This document shows positions 5,309-7,297 of a stretch of DNA of 7,297 nucleotides, in pieces. Position numbers and translations under genes: made by a program. The stretch comes from Anaerobacillus sp. (GTDB lineage Bacteria > Bacillota > Bacilli > Bacillales_H > Anaerobacillaceae): positions 1 through 7,297 of the forward strand of contig SKOL01000054.1 of assembly GCA_007120055.1 (NCBI GenBank), written 5' to 3'. A model generated the notes under the pieces. That model did no database searches, had not been told where the DNA came from, and saw only the letters and a program-made list of their open reading frames with translations. Numbering within the stretch: the first letter of the stretch is position 1; every line of letters starts with the position of its first letter.

Positions 5309-6931
5309 ATGGCATACGAAAAAACATGGGCAAATGATGGTACAAAATTAAGTAAAGAGGAGCTTCATAAACTTGAAAAAGATGGTTTAGATATTTTAAA
5401 TGATATTGACTATTATGCTGAAAATGGCTTTGATTCTATTCCTCAAGAGTTATGGGGGCACTTTAAATGGGCTGGCCTTTACTTACAAAAACCAAAAGAA
5501 GCTGGTTACTTCATGATGCGTGTTAACATTCCAACAGGAATTATTAGTAATGAACAAGCTGTAACTTTAGCAAATATCGGAAAAGATTACGGGCGGGACG
5601 TGATTGATATTACTACGCGTCAAGCGATTCAATATCACTGGTTAACGATCGAACAACTACCTGACATTTATAAGCGTTTAAATGAAGTTGGCTTGTCGTC
5701 GGTAGGTGCTTGTGGTGATATCCCGAGAACGATTATCGGGAATCCGTTAGCAGGTATTGACCGACACGAATTAATAGATACGCGTGAAATTGTTAATGAT
5801 GTATATCATTTTTTCCAAAGAAATGAAGATTTTTCAAACTTGCCACGAAAATTCAAAATGTCGATTTCATCTAATGTTCATAATGCAGGGCATGACCGTA
5901 TTAACTGTTTAGCGTTTACGCCAGCGACGAAGGAAATAGAAGGCGAAGAAGTCGTTGGGTTTCATGTGAAAGTTGGTGGTGGTCTTTCTTCAAAGCCATA
6001 CTTAGCTGAAGAATTAGATGCATTTGTACGCCCTGAAGAGGTAAAAGACGTAGCGATCGCGATTACGTCAATTTATCGTGACTATGGTTATCGTGAAAAA
6101 CGTCACCGTGCACGCCTTAAGTTTTTAATGGCAGACTGGGGTCATGAGAAATTCCTTGGAAAATTAGTTGAAGTATATGGCAAAGAATTACCTACTAAAG
6201 GTGAAGATAAAGTTGAGAATTGGAACGCTGGGTATTTTTACGGAGTTCATAAGCAGAAGCAAGAAGGCTTAAGTTATGCTGGTTTTAACGTTCCTGTTGG
6301 GAGAATGAATTCAGAGCAATTATTAGCTCTAGCAGATGTAGCGAAAACTTATGGAAATGGTGAAATTAGAACGTGTAACTCACAAAATATCGTAATTCCA
6401 AACGTTCCAGACGAAAAAGTTGCTGACTTATTAGCTGAACCAGTCTTTGAAACTATTACCGTTAAACCAAAAAGTTTTATTGGTTATTCAGTAGCATGTA
6501 CTGGAATTGAATATTGTAATTTAGCGTTAGTAGAAACGAAAGAAACGACTCGTAAACTTGCTGAATATTTAGATGAGCAACTTGAATTAGATGTGCCTGT
6601 TAGAATTCATATGGTCGGTTGTCCAAACTCATGTGGCCAACGACAAATTGCTGATCTCGGCCTTCAAGGCGTATTAATGAAAACGAAAGATAAAGGGATG
6701 ATTGAGGCATTTGAAATTTACGTCGGCGGTACGCTCGAGAAAGAGAGTGCTACATTTAATCAAAAGTTAAAAGGGCGGATTGCTTCTGACGACTTACCGG
6801 AAGTTTTAAAACAACTGTTCACGTTCTTTAAAGAAGAAAAAATAGCAACTGAAAATTTCTACGACTTTGTCCAACGTGTAAGTGTTGAAACATTACAAGC
6901 TGAGTTAGATAAAATACTCGCAGGAGAGTAA
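5309..6931 (+). CDS. Siroheme/[4Fe-4S] nitrite/sulfite reductase, paralogue 2 (SiR-2; NirA/SirA family)
   Basis: 540-residue reductase that aligns with SiR-1 without gaps at about 380 of 540 identical residues by hand count. The siroheme and substrate residues are Arg71, Arg140, Lys181 and Lys183 (LPRKFK), the last favouring sulfite. Cluster cysteines are 397 and 403 (CTGIEYC) and 438 and 442 (GCPNSCG). It also has Tyr58 (GLYLQK) and Cys135 (GACGDIPR), equivalent to the pair joined covalently beside the siroheme in the M. tuberculosis enzyme, so it keeps the ancestral-looking active site. Electrons would come from ferredoxin or flavodoxin, since no flavoprotein subunit is encoded in view. Two adjacent ATGs occur at 5306 and 5309; 5309 is chosen because AGGAGG at 5297-5302 lies 6 nt before it and the paralogue begins MAY. 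DUF3906 follows after 4 nt and cobA after that, which points to an operon with siroheme synthesis. Confidence 0.96.
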   Translation: MAYEKTWANDGTKLSKEELHKLEKDGLDILNDIDYYAENGFDSIPQELWGHFKWAGLYLQKPKEAGYFMMRVNIPTGIISNEQAVTLANIGKDYGRDVIDITTRQAIQYHWLTIEQLPDIYKRLNEVGLSSVGACGDIPRTIIGNPLAGIDRHELIDTREIVNDVYHFFQRNEDFSNLPRKFKMSISSNVHNAGHDRINCLAFTPATKEIEGEEVVGFHVKVGGGLSSKPYLAEELDAFVRPEEVKDVAIAITSIYRDYGYREKRHRARLKFLMADWGHEKFLGKLVEVYGKELPTKGEDKVENWNAGYFYGVHKQKQEGLSYAGFNVPVGRMNSEQLLALADVAKTYGNGEIRTCNSQNIVIPNVPDEKVADLLAEPVFETITVKPKSFIGYSVACTGIEYCNLALVETKETTRKLAEYLDEQLELDVPVRIHMVGCPNSCGQRQIADLGLQGVLMKTKDKGMIEAFEIYVGGTLEKESATFNQKLKGRIASDDLPEVLKQLFTFFKEEKIATENFYDFVQRVSVETLQAELDKILAGE

Positions 6932-6935
6932 AGAT

Positions 6936-7145
6936 ATGAAACTCTATCATTTTACTGTGTTAGTTGGTAAAAAGGAAATACCGGTAATTGTTGCTGCGGA
7001 AAGTGATGAACAAGCATTTAAGCGTGCAGAAGTTGAAGTAGAGAAAAGTTTTTTGAAGTTTCCAGACATTAAAGAAGTTGTTCTATTAGAACGTAAGAAG
7101 ATTACGAACAGCGGAACCGCTTTTGTGATAACTGAGAATTTATAG
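6936..7145 (+). CDS. DUF3906 family small protein
   Basis: 69-residue protein beginning [20 protein letters not shown] and continuing [17 protein letters not shown], resembling the DUF3906 family of Bacillus, whose members lie beside nitrite/sulfite reductase and siroheme genes. The layout suggests a beta strand, a second strand ending VIVAAESDE, a helix, and a third strand around [11 protein letters not shown], that is a small alpha/beta domain with no signal peptide, membrane segment or cysteine. The biochemical function is unknown. The ATG is 4 nt after the SiR-2 stop, and its Shine-Dalgarno AGGAGAG (6922-6928) lies within the last SiR-2 codons, so translation is probably coupled. An accessory role in reductase assembly or electron transfer is inferred only from position. 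The overlapping minus-strand frame is a shadow. Confidence 0.83.
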   Translation: MKLYHFTVLVGKKEIPVIVAAESDEQAFKRAEVEVEKSFLKFPDIKEVVLLERKKITNSGTAFVITENL

Positions 7146-7192
7146 TAAGTGCTCAATTATCTCATAGCAAAAAAGTAAAGGGAGGTGACAGG

Positions 7193-7297
7193 ATGCTTAA
7201 AGAAGGAGTCGTCTATTTAGTTGGTGCAGGTCCTGGTGACCAAAGGTTAATCACTGTAAAAGGGCTCAGTGCACTAAAAAAAGCAGATGTCATTTTA
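7193..7297 (+). CDS. cobA: Uroporphyrinogen-III C-methyltransferase (SumT/CobA), N-terminal fragment
   Basis: The first 35 codons are present before the window ends. The peptide [20 protein letters not shown] followed by [15 protein letters not shown] is the N-terminal SAM-binding signature of SumT/CobA ([15 protein letters not shown]...L..ADV). The enzyme uses two S-adenosylmethionines to convert uroporphyrinogen III to precorrin-2, the branch point to siroheme and cobalamin. Full-length single-domain forms are about 250-260 residues; a fused HemD or CysG-type protein cannot be excluded from this fragment. A very strong Shine-Dalgarno, GGAGGTGA at 7181-7188, lies 4 nt before the ATG. Its place 47 nt after DUF3906 and downstream of SiR-2 indicates it supplies siroheme for the reductase; sirB/sirC-type genes would be expected next. 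Confidence 0.92.
   Translation, partial: MLKEGVVYLVGAGPGDQRLITVKGLSALKKADVIL

Noticed and set aside
3121..6931. Recent duplication or assembly artefact creating the two reductase copies
   Set aside because: At about 70% protein identity with different flanks and different codons throughout, the copies are old and both frames are intact.
6947..7156. Minus-strand open frame of 69 codons
   Set aside because: It mirrors the DUF3906 gene, which has a good ribosome binding site and family match; the reverse frame has neither.

Overview
The window is AT-rich chromosomal DNA that looks like a member of the Bacillaceae (low-GC Firmicutes). The evidence is strong Shine-Dalgarno sequences of the GGAGG type before nearly every gene, intrinsic terminators of stem plus T-run, sigma-A-like promoters, and proteins that match Bacillus families closely (NorM-type MATE pump, UvsE, PatA, YezD, DUF3906, siroheme reductases, SumT/CobA). 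It cannot be placed to genus from the sequence alone.

Left part (1-2867): a NorM-like multidrug/Na+ antiporter gene on the minus strand, cut by the window edge, is transcribed divergently from uvsE (UV damage endonuclease). A PatA-type aminotransferase follows on the plus strand with its own probable extended -10 promoter. These look like ordinary housekeeping or stress genes, unconnected to the right half.

Right part (2868-7297): a siroheme/sulfur (or nitrite) reduction locus. It holds two full-length ferredoxin-type nitrite/sulfite reductases about 70% identical by hand count and co-linear without gaps (called SiR-1 and SiR-2 here). Both carry the four [4Fe-4S]/siroheme cysteines and the LPRKFK motif, whose second lysine favours sulfite over nitrite. 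SiR-1 sits alone between a leader terminator and a strong terminator after its stop. A second promoter then drives a tiny YezD-family gene (GTG start, 49 aa), SiR-2, a DUF3906 small protein, and the start of uroporphyrinogen-III C-methyltransferase, the first committed enzyme of siroheme synthesis. The second unit therefore couples the reductase to supply of its own cofactor.

The most interesting points are these. (i) The paralogues differ at the position of the Cys that makes the Cys-Tyr crosslink in the Mycobacterium tuberculosis enzyme: SiR-2 has Cys135 and SiR-1 has Ala135. (ii) The two promoters share a conserved block from the -10 region downstream, suggesting a common regulator. (iii) A terminator hairpin lies between the SiR-1 promoter and its start codon, so SiR-1 may be controlled by attenuation. 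(iv) An imperfect 30-nt repeat built around small palindromes lies in the gap before SiR-2. No mobile element, CRISPR array, tRNA or rRNA was seen.
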